Shown here: in pieces, positions 1 through 7,740 of the stretch
Layout of the letters: each line of letters starts with the position of its first letter
How positions within the stretch are numbered: the stretch's first letter is position 1
Assembly (NCBI GenBank): GCA_020638175.1
Contig: JACKJA010000002.1
Location: 1,860,001 to 1,924,000, forward strand
DNA length: 64,000 nucleotides
Direction of reading: 5' to 3'
Source of the DNA: Rhodospirillales bacterium
GTDB taxonomy: Bacteria; Pseudomonadota; Alphaproteobacteria; Micavibrionales; Micavibrionaceae
Translations under genes and position numbers: made by a program
Notes under the pieces: generated by a model
The model's database searches: none
The model's input: only the letters and a program-made list of their open reading frames with translations
What the model was told of the DNA's origin: nothing

Positions 1-1
1 G

Positions 2-115
2 GTATCCGAAGGTATGGAATACATCGACGCCGTTGCCAAAGGCGAGCCGCCGGCCAACCCGGACAAAATCGTCTCGATGAAAATTGCCGCCGACAAAGCG
101 GAAGCAGCCGAGTAA
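2..115 (+). CDS. peptidyl-prolyl cis-trans isomerase, cyclophilin type (C-terminal fragment)
   Basis: Only the last 37 codons lie in the window; the gene begins upstream. The visible end contains KGEPPANPDKIVSMK, which matches the C-terminal strand of bacterial cyclophilins (GxPxxPDKIxxMxV). Cyclophilins catalyse cis-trans isomerisation of Xaa-Pro bonds during protein folding. Whether this copy is cytoplasmic or periplasmic cannot be told, because the N-terminus is missing. It is 12 nt upstream of the first alpha-glucosidase on the same strand, so the two could share a transcript. Confidence 0.75.
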   Translation, partial: VSEGMEYIDAVAKGEPPANPDKIVSMKIAADKAEAAE

Positions 116-127
116 CGGACACGTCAC

Positions 128-1774
128 ATGACGAACAACGATTGGTGGCGCGGGGCGGTCTTATACCAGATCTACCCGCGCTCCTTTTTTGATACGAACA
201 AGGACGGCGTCGGTGACCTGAAGGGCATCACCGAAAAGCTGGACTATATCACCGGCCTCGGTGTCGAAGGTATCTGGATTTCCCCGTTTTTCAAATCACC
301 GATGAAAGATTTCGGATATGACGTGTCCGACTATCGGGATGTCGACCCGCTGTTCGGCACAATGGCCGACTTTGACAAACTCCTGACCGAAGCCCACAAA
401 CGCGATCTGAAAATTATCGTCGATCTGGTTCTCGGCCATACATCCGATCAGCACCCATGGTTCACCGAAAGCCGGTCCAGCCGCGATAACCCCAAAGCCA
501 ACTGGTATGTCTGGGCCGATCCGAAGCCCGATGGCAGTCCGCCGAACAACTGGCAATCCGTATTCGGGGGCAGCGCCTGGCAATTCGACTCTGTGCGCGG
601 TCAGTATTACATGCATAACTGGCTCAAAGAACAGCCAGACCTGAACTACCACAACCCCGACGTCATGGCCGCCATGATTGATAATTGTAAATTCTGGCTG
701 GATAAAGGAGTGGATGGCCTGCGCCTTGATGTCATCAATTTTTGTTTCCATGACAAGGAATTGCGCGATAACCCGCCGCGCAGCGCCGATGTCGATGAAC
801 ACGCCACCCAGCTTGAATTCCCTGAACCATACGGTATGCAGCGTCATATCTACGATAAGTCCCGCCCGGAAAATCTGGAACTTGTGGCAAAACTGCGCGC
901 TCTACTTGACCACTACCCCGGCGCCTTCTCTCTGGCTGAAATTGGCGATGACGAAGCCGTCAAAATGGCCGCCGAATACAGCTCCGGCCCCAACCGCTTC
1001 CATACATCCTACAGCTTTGCCCTGATGCGCGGCGAAGGCAAAATTCCATCTGCCGCCCTGTTCCGTGACACTCTTCAGGAACAAATGGCACAGCCCGGTG
1101 ATAGCTGGCCCAGCTGGGCGTTTTCCAACCACGACATTATCCGCACAGCCAGCCGCTGGGGCGGCCTCGATTCCTATACGGATAACCCGGCCGCGGCCCG
1201 CCTGTTCATTGCCCTTCTCGGTAGCTTGCGCGGCACGGCGTTCCTGTATCAGGGTGAAGAATTGGGCCTACCGGAGGCCGACGTCCCCTATGAACGTCTG
1301 CAAGATCCGTGGGGCATATTTCACTACCCCCGCTATAAAGGCCGCGATGGTTGCCGCACACCAATCCCGTGGGATGGCAAAGCTACCAACGCCGGGTTCA
1401 GCAGGGCTAAAGACACATGGCTGCCGATCCCCGGCACACACCTGCCGCTGGCCGTCAAACAGCAGGAAAAAGATAAAAGCTCCACCCTGAACTTTACCCG
1501 CGCCTTTATGGCATGGCGGAAAACGCACCCCGCCCTGCGCACCGGCGATATAACATTCCTCGATATTCCCGATGAACAGGTTCTGGGCTTCATCCGTACA
1601 CGTGAGGACAAAACCATAACCTGTTTGTTTAACCTCTCGGATCAGGAAAAAACGATCACCGATATCAACGCCGCCCCCTCCGTCTTTAACGCCGGAACGC
1701 AAACGGGCACATACGATGCCGCGGCCCAGACCGTTATTCTGCCCCCATTTGGAATGCTTTTTGCTGCCGCCTGA
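128..1774 (+). CDS. GH13 alpha-glucosidase (first of tandem pair)
   Basis: This 548-residue protein is a GH13 alpha-amylase-family (beta/alpha)8 glucosidase that releases glucose from alpha-linked oligosaccharides. All four conserved regions are visible: region I with DLVLGH near residue 99, the nucleophile Asp201 in GLRLD, the acid/base Glu271 in LAEIG, and Asp336 in the NHD motif. There is no signal peptide, so it should act in the cytoplasm. The length and the HTSDQHPWF sequence fit the alpha-glucosidase/oligo-1,6-glucosidase subgroup common in alphaproteobacteria. It is followed 99 nt later by a paralogue. Substrate (maltose, isomaltose, trehalose or sucrose) cannot be set from sequence alone. 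Confidence 0.93.
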   Translation: MTNNDWWRGAVLYQIYPRSFFDTNKDGVGDLKGITEKLDYITGLGVEGIWISPFFKSPMKDFGYDVSDYRDVDPLFGTMADFDKLLTEAHKRDLKIIVDLVLGHTSDQHPWFTESRSSRDNPKANWYVWADPKPDGSPPNNWQSVFGGSAWQFDSVRGQYYMHNWLKEQPDLNYHNPDVMAAMIDNCKFWLDKGVDGLRLDVINFCFHDKELRDNPPRSADVDEHATQLEFPEPYGMQRHIYDKSRPENLELVAKLRALLDHYPGAFSLAEIGDDEAVKMAAEYSSGPNRFHTSYSFALMRGEGKIPSAALFRDTLQEQMAQPGDSWPSWAFSNHDIIRTASRWGGLDSYTDNPAAARLFIALLGSLRGTAFLYQGEELGLPEADVPYERLQDPWGIFHYPRYKGRDGCRTPIPWDGKATNAGFSRAKDTWLPIPGTHLPLAVKQQEKDKSSTLNFTRAFMAWRKTHPALRTGDITFLDIPDEQVLGFIRTREDKTITCLFNLSDQEKTITDINAAPSVFNAGTQTGTYDAAAQTVILPPFGMLFAAA

Positions 1775-1873
1775 TTGCCGCGCTGCAACAATATTTTCAC
1801 TGGCATACCACGAGGGGGAACGGCACAATGGCGTTTCGGTCTTTTATAAAAGAACCCATCGAACTTACGGCGT

Positions 1874-3568
1874 ATGAGCAAAAATATAGACACAGACTGG
1901 TGGAAAGGCGCGGTCATCTACCAGATTTACCCGCGCTCGTTCCGCGATTCCAATGGTGACGGCATCGGTGACCTGCCCGGTATCACGGAAAAGCTGGATT
2001 ACATCCGTGATCTGGGGGCTGATGGCATCTGGATATGCCCGTTCTTCAAATCACCGATGAAGGATTTCGGCTATGACGTCGCTGATTATTGTGATGTCGA
2101 TCCGATTTTCGGCACGCTAGATGATTTCAAACGCCTGATGGAAAAAGCCAAAAAACTTGACCTGAAAGTCATCACCGATCAAGTCGTCAACCATACCTCC
2201 GACCAGCACCCGTGGTTCAAGGACAGCGAAAGCAGCAAAATCGGCGACAAGTCTGACTGGTATGTCTGGGCCGATCCAAAGGAAGACGGCACCGCGCCGA
2301 CCAACTGGCTGTCCAAGTTCGGCGGTCCGGCCTGGAATTTCAACATGCGCCGCGGTCAATATTACCTGCACACCTTCCTGCCCTCCATGCCGGACCTCAA
2401 TCTGCACAACCCGGAAGTACAGGACGCCTTCATGGACAACATGAAATTCTGGCTGGATCTTGGCGTTGACGGCTTTCGCTTCGACAGCGTTTTGTTCTGC
2501 ATGCATGACCGCTACCTGAAGGATAACCCCCATGTCCCGCGCCGGCACCTAAAACCTATTGAGGGACGTAGCTTCATCGAACCCTACGCCATGCAGGATC
2601 ATGTTTATGATTTCAACCAGCCCGAAGCTCTCGGCTTTATCAACCGCTTGCGAAAACTGATGGATCAACATCCTGGCACCTTTATGGTCGGCGAAGTGTC
2701 CGGAACCTTCAGTGAAGAGCAAGCTGCGGACCTGTCCGCAAAATATTCGGAGGAAGGAAAATATTTTCACACCGTTTACAATTTCAGTTTTCTCGGCGAC
2801 GCGCCAACCCCGGACCTGTTCCGGCAAGCCGTAGAAAATTCCACCCGGCACGGAATTAAAAGCTGGCCGTCATGGGCGCTGACCAACCATGATGTCAGCC
2901 GCACAATAACGCGCTGGAACCGCAGCAATGACCCTGCACAAAACCGGGAAATGTCAAAGACTCTCAATGCCTTACTGTGTAGCCTTTATGGAACACCTTT
3001 CCTGTATCAGGGCGATGAACTGGGGCTTCCCGATTTTGAAGTGCCCTATCATTTGCTGCAAGATCCGCTGGCTGTTTATCTATGGCCGGAATGGAAATAT
3101 GGCCGGGACGGCGGACGCTCGCCGCTGCCATGGGCCGAAAACGACGCGGAAAAAACGCTGGACACGGACAAGGCTTTCAACTGGTTGCCTGTCCCGCCCG
3201 AACACGTCCCTTATGCCATCGAACACCAAGAAAACGATCCGGATTCCGTCCTGAATTTCACGAAGGCTTTCTTGAAATGGCGCAAACAACATCCGGCACT
3301 CATCCATGGTGAAATCACCTTTGTCGACCATAGCGAAAAAGATATTGTCTGCTTCATGCGGGCCGGGGAAAAAGAGACGCTCTTATGCCTGTTTAACCTG
3401 TCCGGCACCGCCATAGATATGACCATCCCCGTGGCCGTCAACGATCTGGAAAGAATAGAAAACATCCCGTTTACGGGAACATGGGAAGAAACCAGCCATG
3501 AATTAACGCTTCCCGCTTACGGTTTTTGCTTCTTGTCCATGGCATCTTTGAATAAAAACCGCGCCTAA
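1874..3568 (+). CDS. GH13 alpha-glucosidase (second of tandem pair)
   Basis: This 564-residue protein is a paralogue of the preceding gene and shares its whole layout. The catalytic residues are Asp204 (GFRFD), Glu274 (VGEVSG) and Asp340 (LTNHD). Region I reads DQVVNH, the more usual form, whereas the first copy has DLVLGH. That difference beside the active site may mean a different bond or chain-length preference. No signal peptide is present. The gene starts with ATG after a 99-nt gap and ends in a 4-nt CTAA overlap with the convergent gene at 3565. Confidence 0.93.
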   Translation: MSKNIDTDWWKGAVIYQIYPRSFRDSNGDGIGDLPGITEKLDYIRDLGADGIWICPFFKSPMKDFGYDVADYCDVDPIFGTLDDFKRLMEKAKKLDLKVITDQVVNHTSDQHPWFKDSESSKIGDKSDWYVWADPKEDGTAPTNWLSKFGGPAWNFNMRRGQYYLHTFLPSMPDLNLHNPEVQDAFMDNMKFWLDLGVDGFRFDSVLFCMHDRYLKDNPHVPRRHLKPIEGRSFIEPYAMQDHVYDFNQPEALGFINRLRKLMDQHPGTFMVGEVSGTFSEEQAADLSAKYSEEGKYFHTVYNFSFLGDAPTPDLFRQAVENSTRHGIKSWPSWALTNHDVSRTITRWNRSNDPAQNREMSKTLNALLCSLYGTPFLYQGDELGLPDFEVPYHLLQDPLAVYLWPEWKYGRDGGRSPLPWAENDAEKTLDTDKAFNWLPVPPEHVPYAIEHQENDPDSVLNFTKAFLKWRKQHPALIHGEITFVDHSEKDIVCFMRAGEKETLLCLFNLSGTAIDMTIPVAVNDLERIENIPFTGTWEETSHELTLPAYGFCFLSMASLNKNRA

Positions 3569-4218
3569 TCGTCTTCCGCGCCGACCAGCGCCTTCAGGGC
3601 TGCATATTCTTCCTTGTCGACAGACAGCTTATCCGCGCCCCGTAAAAACTGTTTCACGATCTTGTCTATGCGCTCGGAGTTGTGGAGGGGATCGGCTGTT
3701 TCTATGCGAAAAGCAACCGCTTCCTTATCAAACAGGAAAATCGCATTGGCCCCCTTCATAGAAAAAATCGACTGCAATACCTTCAGCCTTTCCGGCGTTA
3801 AAAAGGCCTTCATCATTTTTTCTTCATCGGTCCGCACCAGGTTTTCCGCTCCCCAGCCTTCCATCTCCGGCTTGATTTCTTCATGAAAAATCAGCGTGTC
3901 GACGAATGGCTTCATTCCGAAAGTAGCCACAACCCCGCCCGCGGGCATTTTACAACCCAGGACTATTTCAACCACCGTCATGAAACGTCGGCTGCGCATA
4001 TCTTCCATCATGCGTGAATCGGAAAACAGCGAAATATGATGACGGCCAATTTTACCTGTCACACTGGGGGCTTCTGAAAACTTACCCGGTATGTACTGCA
4101 GGCTGTTTTTTTGAGCAAACGCGGACCATGCCTTCTTCTGTTGCCAGAGTATTTGCGATTGCCAGAAAAAAATCCCCAGCAAAAACGACGACAAAAGAAG
4201 CCAGACAAAAACCCACAT
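3565..4218 (-). CDS. membrane-anchored protein of unknown function
   Basis: I do not recognise the family. The 217-residue product opens with a single strongly hydrophobic segment (about residues 2-20, rich in L, F and W), followed by Gln/Lys-rich sequence and a mixed alpha/beta-looking soluble domain of about 180 residues. The likely topology is one N-terminal anchor with a cytoplasmic or periplasmic globular part. Its stop codon interlocks with that of the convergent alpha-glucosidase. Confidence 0.75.
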   Translation of the reverse strand: MWVFVWLLLSSFLLGIFFWQSQILWQQKKAWSAFAQKNSLQYIPGKFSEAPSVTGKIGRHHISLFSDSRMMEDMRSRRFMTVVEIVLGCKMPAGGVVATFGMKPFVDTLIFHEEIKPEMEGWGAENLVRTDEEKMMKAFLTPERLKVLQSIFSMKGANAIFLFDKEAVAFRIETADPLHNSERIDKIVKQFLRGADKLSVDKEEYAALKALVGAEDD

Positions 4219-4308
4219 ACAGCCAATCCCTACGATAAGCGATTAAATTTCTTCACTTTCTATTTTAACCGCAAGATCGATGATATGGCTATCTCTTTTC
4301 CATTTAAA

Positions 4309-4554
4309 TTATGAGCCGTCAAAACCGGCCATCAGCATATCAGTGCTGAAACGCAGTTCACGCTCCATGGCGCGCAATATATGACGCATACTGCTCACCG
4401 TGAAATCATTGTCATTATCACCGGGTTTTCCATCTTCATGCACATAAATCAGCGCATGCAAATGGGCCAGATAACACTGACACCTCTCGATTGATAGCTT
4501 ACAAGAATAGAGCCGCTCAACCGGCTCTATGTGATCAAAAGTCTTCGTCTTCAT
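4309..4554 (-). CDS. small hypothetical protein
   Basis: This is an 81-residue soluble protein starting MKTKTFDHIEP. An upstream in-frame start at 4623 would add 23 aromatic residues of low plausibility. The ATG at 4554 is preceded by a G-rich stretch (TGGGGAAA) that can serve as ribosome binding site. The product has two Cys and a helical, charged C-terminal half ending in MLMAGFDGS. No family was recognised. The downstream neighbour on the same strand, at 3565-4218, begins 90 nt further on. Confidence 0.55.
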   Translation of the reverse strand: MKTKTFDHIEPVERLYSCKLSIERCQCYLAHLHALIYVHEDGKPGDNDNDFTVSSMRHILRAMERELRFSTDMLMAGFDGS

Positions 4555-4655
4555 TTTTCCCCACAAACCCCACCCGGTTTCCATAAGATAAAACTTATAA
4601 AACATTTGGTTGTAAAAATACAACTATCCTGACGTATAGGTATAGTGAGACCACA

Positions 4656-4689
4656 AATAAAAACGGCGGGATTTCACACCCGCCGGTTT
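4656..4689 (-). terminator. intrinsic terminator after the 4711-5277 gene
   Basis: On the minus strand a 7-bp GC stem (CGGCGGG at 4664-4670 pairing with CCCGCCG at 4679-4685) encloses an 8-nt loop. It is followed by a T-rich tail with the pattern TTTTTATTT. It lies 22 nt past the stop codon of the coiled-coil protein gene. Confidence 0.75.
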
Positions 4690-4710
4690 AAGAGTTAAAT
4701 TCCGAAAAGT

Positions 4711-5277
4711 TTAGTGGTAGCGAATTTCATCCGTCGTATCTGCGGCTTTCCGCAACATCAAGCTCTCAGACAGGCTGGGCGACAGCCGTGCGCCAACTTC
4801 CAGACCGTTGCTATTGGCATCTTTCATCTTCATCGCCAGCTGATTGACCTCCGTCAAGAGGCTCTCGGCATGAGAAACCAGAGCATCAGCTCGGTCGGCC
4901 TGAATACGGGATTCCCGTACCACAACAGGGGCTTCGGAAACCTTGGGAGCTTCTTGAATTTTTTCCACCTTTTGCTCCAGGCGATAAATGGAATCGCTGA
5001 AAAAGCTGGTTTGCTTATCAACAACATCGACTTTATTTTCCAGCGTTTTAACAACACTCCCGGTCAACTCGACCTGTTTGTCAACTTCGACCATTTTTTC
5101 TTCGAGCTTATGAATAGCATCGCTGAAAAAACCGGTCTGGTTCTTAATAACCTCGAACCCGGCGCGCAGACGTTCCATTCCCACACCAAATACAAGACAG
5201 GATCCCATCGCGGTTACAGCCCCGAATACGGCCAGCAACAGCGACACGACAATATAGGTTTCCACAAGTCCAGACAT
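4711..5277 (-). CDS. membrane-anchored coiled-coil protein with internal repeat
   Basis: The 188-residue protein starts MSGLVETYIVV. The start was chosen because GGGTGGGA lies 4 nt upstream of this ATG; the open frame continues to 5364 without a ribosome site. An N-terminal transmembrane helix (about residues 6-28) is followed by a long heptad-like region. Two copies of an 11-residue unit, FFSDAIHKLEE and FFSDSIYRLEQ, are separated by about 34 residues, which indicates an internal duplication. The Ala/Glu-rich C-terminus is also helical. It probably spans the membrane once and oligomerises. No family recognised. A terminator follows at 4656. Confidence 0.75.
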   Translation of the reverse strand: MSGLVETYIVVSLLLAVFGAVTAMGSCLVFGVGMERLRAGFEVIKNQTGFFSDAIHKLEEKMVEVDKQVELTGSVVKTLENKVDVVDKQTSFFSDSIYRLEQKVEKIQEAPKVSEAPVVVRESRIQADRADALVSHAESLLTEVNQLAMKMKDANSNGLEVGARLSPSLSESLMLRKAADTTDEIRYH

Positions 5278-5366
5278 AATTCCCACCCTTTCTTTACAAC
5301 AATATTTTACAAATCGACGGATTTTAAATGAGTAAGGCCCCCGCACGGGCGCAGCATTATTCAATC

Positions 5367-5385
5367 ACCATACAATTATTATGGT
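5367..5385. promoter_or_regulatory. palindrome ACCATA-N7-TATGGT, possible operator
   Basis: A perfect 6-bp inverted repeat with a 7-nt AT-rich spacer lies 90 nt upstream of the start of the coiled-coil gene (minus strand), within an AT-rich intergenic stretch. Size and spacing suit a dimeric repressor site. No regulator gene is adjacent, so this is only a candidate. Confidence 0.25.
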
Positions 5386-5482
5386 AATTCATAATGATTT
5401 AATTTTTTGTTATTTATCAATATGATAAAAAGAAAATACCGCTAAACTTTGAACAAAATTTTGAGAAAGTTTGTCGCAAATG

Positions 5483-5512
5483 AAAAAGGCATCCCCTTCC
5501 TGGGGATGCCTT
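5483..5512 (-). terminator. intrinsic terminator after the lipoprotein gene
   Basis: An 11-bp perfect stem (AAGGCATCCCC at 5486-5496 with its complement at 5502-5512) encloses a 5-nt loop. On the minus strand a run of five T follows. It sits 24 nt past the stop codon of the lipoprotein gene. Confidence 0.85.
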
Positions 5513-5535
5513 GTCTCTCTATTTTCCATTCGGTG

Positions 5536-5889
5536 TTATTTCCGGAGAGAGCTATCAAACAGATCATCCGCTTTCTGCACCGGTTCCGGTTCAGGTGCAG
5601 CTTCCGGTTCTTCCGTAACTTCCATATACAGTTCGGAATTCAGATCCGTTTTCAACTCTGTTGCCGGCGTTTCAACGACGGGCTCAGCAGCCGGCTCTGA
5701 CACTTCGTCAACAACCGGACCGCGAGGCGGCATCATGTTAGCGCGTACATAAGCAAGCCCGTTCCCGGCCGTGCGCTCCATCGTATAAGGCACACCGTCA
5801 TATAATTTTGTATCCCAGCCATCGCCACAAGCTGCCAGGAAAAGCAACGGCGCCGCAGCCAAAATGCGCAGATTCACTGAAATATTCAT
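5536..5889 (-). CDS. small lipoprotein
   Basis: This 117-residue protein starts MNISVNLR with GAGGG a few bases upstream; a longer frame to 6057 lacks such a site. The N-terminus is a typical lipoprotein signal with lipobox L18-A19-A20-C21, so the mature protein should be lipidated at Cys21 and held in the periplasm. The second half is an acidic Pro/Glu/Ala-rich linker (EEPEAAPEPEP) and probably unstructured. The short central part carries no recognised domain. It has its own terminator downstream. Confidence 0.75.
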   Translation of the reverse strand: MNISVNLRILAAAPLLFLAACGDGWDTKLYDGVPYTMERTAGNGLAYVRANMMPPRGPVVDEVSEPAAEPVVETPATELKTDLNSELYMEVTEEPEAAPEPEPVQKADDLFDSSLRK

Positions 5890-6048
5890 GATCGCCCTCA
5901 AAAAAATAAATGTAAAAAAAGAAAAAGGAATCGGGGGAACCCCGCACCAGACAGAAAACATTCTAACCGGAAAATCCGGCCTTGGCAAACCCGGTGTATA
6001 AAAAAGTGGATAAGTTGTGAGTAATCCCCAATTTTTCAGGAGAATCGT

Positions 6049-6078
6049 TTGTATCACCCCGATTAAAAAGCCTAGAAT
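6049..6078 (+). promoter_or_regulatory. candidate sigma70-type promoter
   Basis: TTGTAT (6049-6054) and TAGAAT (6073-6078) are separated by 18 nt and lie 19 nt before the start of the exported protein gene at 6098. The 208-nt divergent gap must also hold the promoter of the lipoprotein gene on the other strand, which I could not place. Confidence 0.4.
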
Positions 6079-6097
6079 ATCGACTCAGGAGATCTTT

Positions 6098-6655
6098 ATG
6101 AGAAAATCGCTGGCGCTGGCCGCCACCCTAATTGCCTGTATGTATACGTTCTCTGCCATGGCTCAGGACGCAGTGATACCGCCGTCCATTGAAGCCGTCG
6201 ACTTAAAGATCAGCCGTCAGGGTGACCTTGAGCTAAACTGTGGCCAGCTTTCCCAAGAAGCCGTTTTAATGCGGGAAATCATCACAACCACGCAAGATAT
6301 TAAAGACGACTCAAAAATAAAAAGCCGCGGCATTGGCGTTGCCAGCGCGGTTGGATCATTTTTAATCGGCACGGCCACCGCTGGCATTGGCTTCGCGGCG
6401 GCTGGCTATATGCTGGATTACAGCACAAACGAAACGGCTGATTCCGCCGATAGCGTACAAGACATCGCCCAGCAACGGCGCAGCCTGATGATGGGCATAT
6501 ACAACGCCAAAGGCTGCGAAGGCCCGATGGATCACGCCATGCAGGATAATCTGCCGCAAGAACGGGCCATCCAGATCGCCGCCGTTGAACCGGCTGCCGG
6601 CGACAACAGCAAGGATACGCCCCCCGTCAGACAAAAACCGGCCTATAACGAATAG
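6098..6655 (+). CDS. exported glycine-rich hydrophobic protein
   Basis: The 185-residue product starts MRKSLALAATL after CAGGAGA (6086-6092). It has a clear signal peptide with probable cleavage after Ala-Met-Ala (about residue 23). In the middle (about residues 78-105) an Ala/Gly-rich hydrophobic hairpin may insert in a membrane, similar in character to glycine-zipper segments. Two cysteines (near residues 49 and 145) could form a disulfide in the periplasm. Family not recognised. It is followed by another exported protein on the same strand. Confidence 0.7.
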   Translation: MRKSLALAATLIACMYTFSAMAQDAVIPPSIEAVDLKISRQGDLELNCGQLSQEAVLMREIITTTQDIKDDSKIKSRGIGVASAVGSFLIGTATAGIGFAAAGYMLDYSTNETADSADSVQDIAQQRRSLMMGIYNAKGCEGPMDHAMQDNLPQERAIQIAAVEPAAGDNSKDTPPVRQKPAYNE

Positions 6656-6715
6656 AACCAGACAGAAAAATTTATTTTCTTGCACCGGAACTTTTTCCTG
6701 CGCCATAGTTTCCTC

Positions 6716-7231
6716 ATGAGTACGTCCAAAACAATAGCTTTGGCCTTCATGGCTGCGAGTCTATCGGCAGCGCTGCATGCTGATGATGATACCGGGCCGA
6801 ACTGCCCCCAGACAGGCCAGCCCGTCACGGAAAACACCATCTGTCTGGTCCCCTTGTCCTATGGCGATATCAAAATCCCGCTGGATCACATTGATACACA
6901 CGATGAAAACACCGTTTCTTTTCAGATGAATACAAAGGATATCCCTAAAATCGGATTTTTGCTGGCGAATTATGTTGGATTTTTCTCGCCACAAACACAT
7001 ACGGTAGACCCGGACCGGATAAAATGCCCGCTTTTGCACTTCCCGGCAAATTCATACAGCATCGAAAAAAAAGAAAATCACATAAGGGAAATGACGTTTC
7101 ACCTCAGCACCATCCAGCGAACACTTTTGGAAACATACCGGTGCGCCGTTTCACGCCGTCCGCCGGTTTTAAAACTCCGGCCCTCGAAAAACATCGGCGG
7201 TGACACACAGATTCCCGGCCTGTCTTTTTAA
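6716..7231 (+). CDS. exported hypothetical protein
   Basis: The 171-residue protein starts MSTSKTIALAF and carries a signal peptide ending near Leu-His-Ala before an acidic DDD mature end. A TTG at 6680 in the same frame would extend it by 12 residues, but the ATG gives a better signal peptide. Four cysteines in the mature part fit a disulfide-bonded periplasmic domain. No family recognised. Its TAA interlocks with the stop of the convergent PepSY gene. Confidence 0.65.
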   Translation: MSTSKTIALAFMAASLSAALHADDDTGPNCPQTGQPVTENTICLVPLSYGDIKIPLDHIDTHDENTVSFQMNTKDIPKIGFLLANYVGFFSPQTHTVDPDRIKCPLLHFPANSYSIEKKENHIREMTFHLSTIQRTLLETYRCAVSRRPPVLKLRPSKNIGGDTQIPGLSF

Positions 7232-7737
7232 TCAATCGCCTCTGCCGTTGACACGATTTCCCCGGTATTAGCGTCAATTGTAACGTTATACATCTCGAAA
7301 CTGCGCTTGATTTTAAAAACGTAGACGAGTTTTCTGTTCCGCAGCTTGTATTCGCTCTCAAGCGTTTTAGGCGCCCGGTTGCCAAAGGAAATCTCCTTCA
7401 CATGCGCTTGGGCGATCTCATCAGCCTGCCGCATGGTCAAGCGGGAAGCCGGCAAAACGCCATTTTCACCCAGCTTTAAAATATCCACATCGACAACCGC
7501 GCCGGTGGCGGCCTCGATTTCAACCTTCATAACAATGCCATCGCTATTTTGAATATCAAACTTATAGAACAAGGCGTTGTTACGAATAGCGCGATCACGG
7601 TGAATAATGTCTCCGGGAATTTCACGCACGGCAATCGCCTGTGCTTCCTCGTCCGTCACCTCACCGGCCCATGAGTCAGAAATTACACTCAAAAAAAAAC
7701 AGCAGAAAAGAAATGCGTAACGCGCCGTGCGGATCAT
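7228..7737 (-). CDS. PepSY-domain exported protein
   Basis: This 169-residue protein has a signal peptide (cleavage near WAG, about residue 24) and two PepSY-like repeats. Each ends in the typical strand pattern: EIEAATGAVVDVD, and later TIDANTGEIVST. PepSY domains occur in peptidase propeptides and exported regulators and are thought to inhibit proteases or bind peptides. The gene follows the chemoreceptor gene with a 3-nt gap, so both are probably one transcript. That suggests a role at the cell surface near the receptor, though no direct link is proven. Confidence 0.8.
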   Translation of the reverse strand: MIRTARYAFLFCCFFLSVISDSWAGEVTDEEAQAIAVREIPGDIIHRDRAIRNNALFYKFDIQNSDGIVMKVEIEAATGAVVDVDILKLGENGVLPASRLTMRQADEIAQAHVKEISFGNRAPKTLESEYKLRNRKLVYVFKIKRSFEMYNVTIDANTGEIVSTAEAID

Positions 7738-7740
7738 ACC

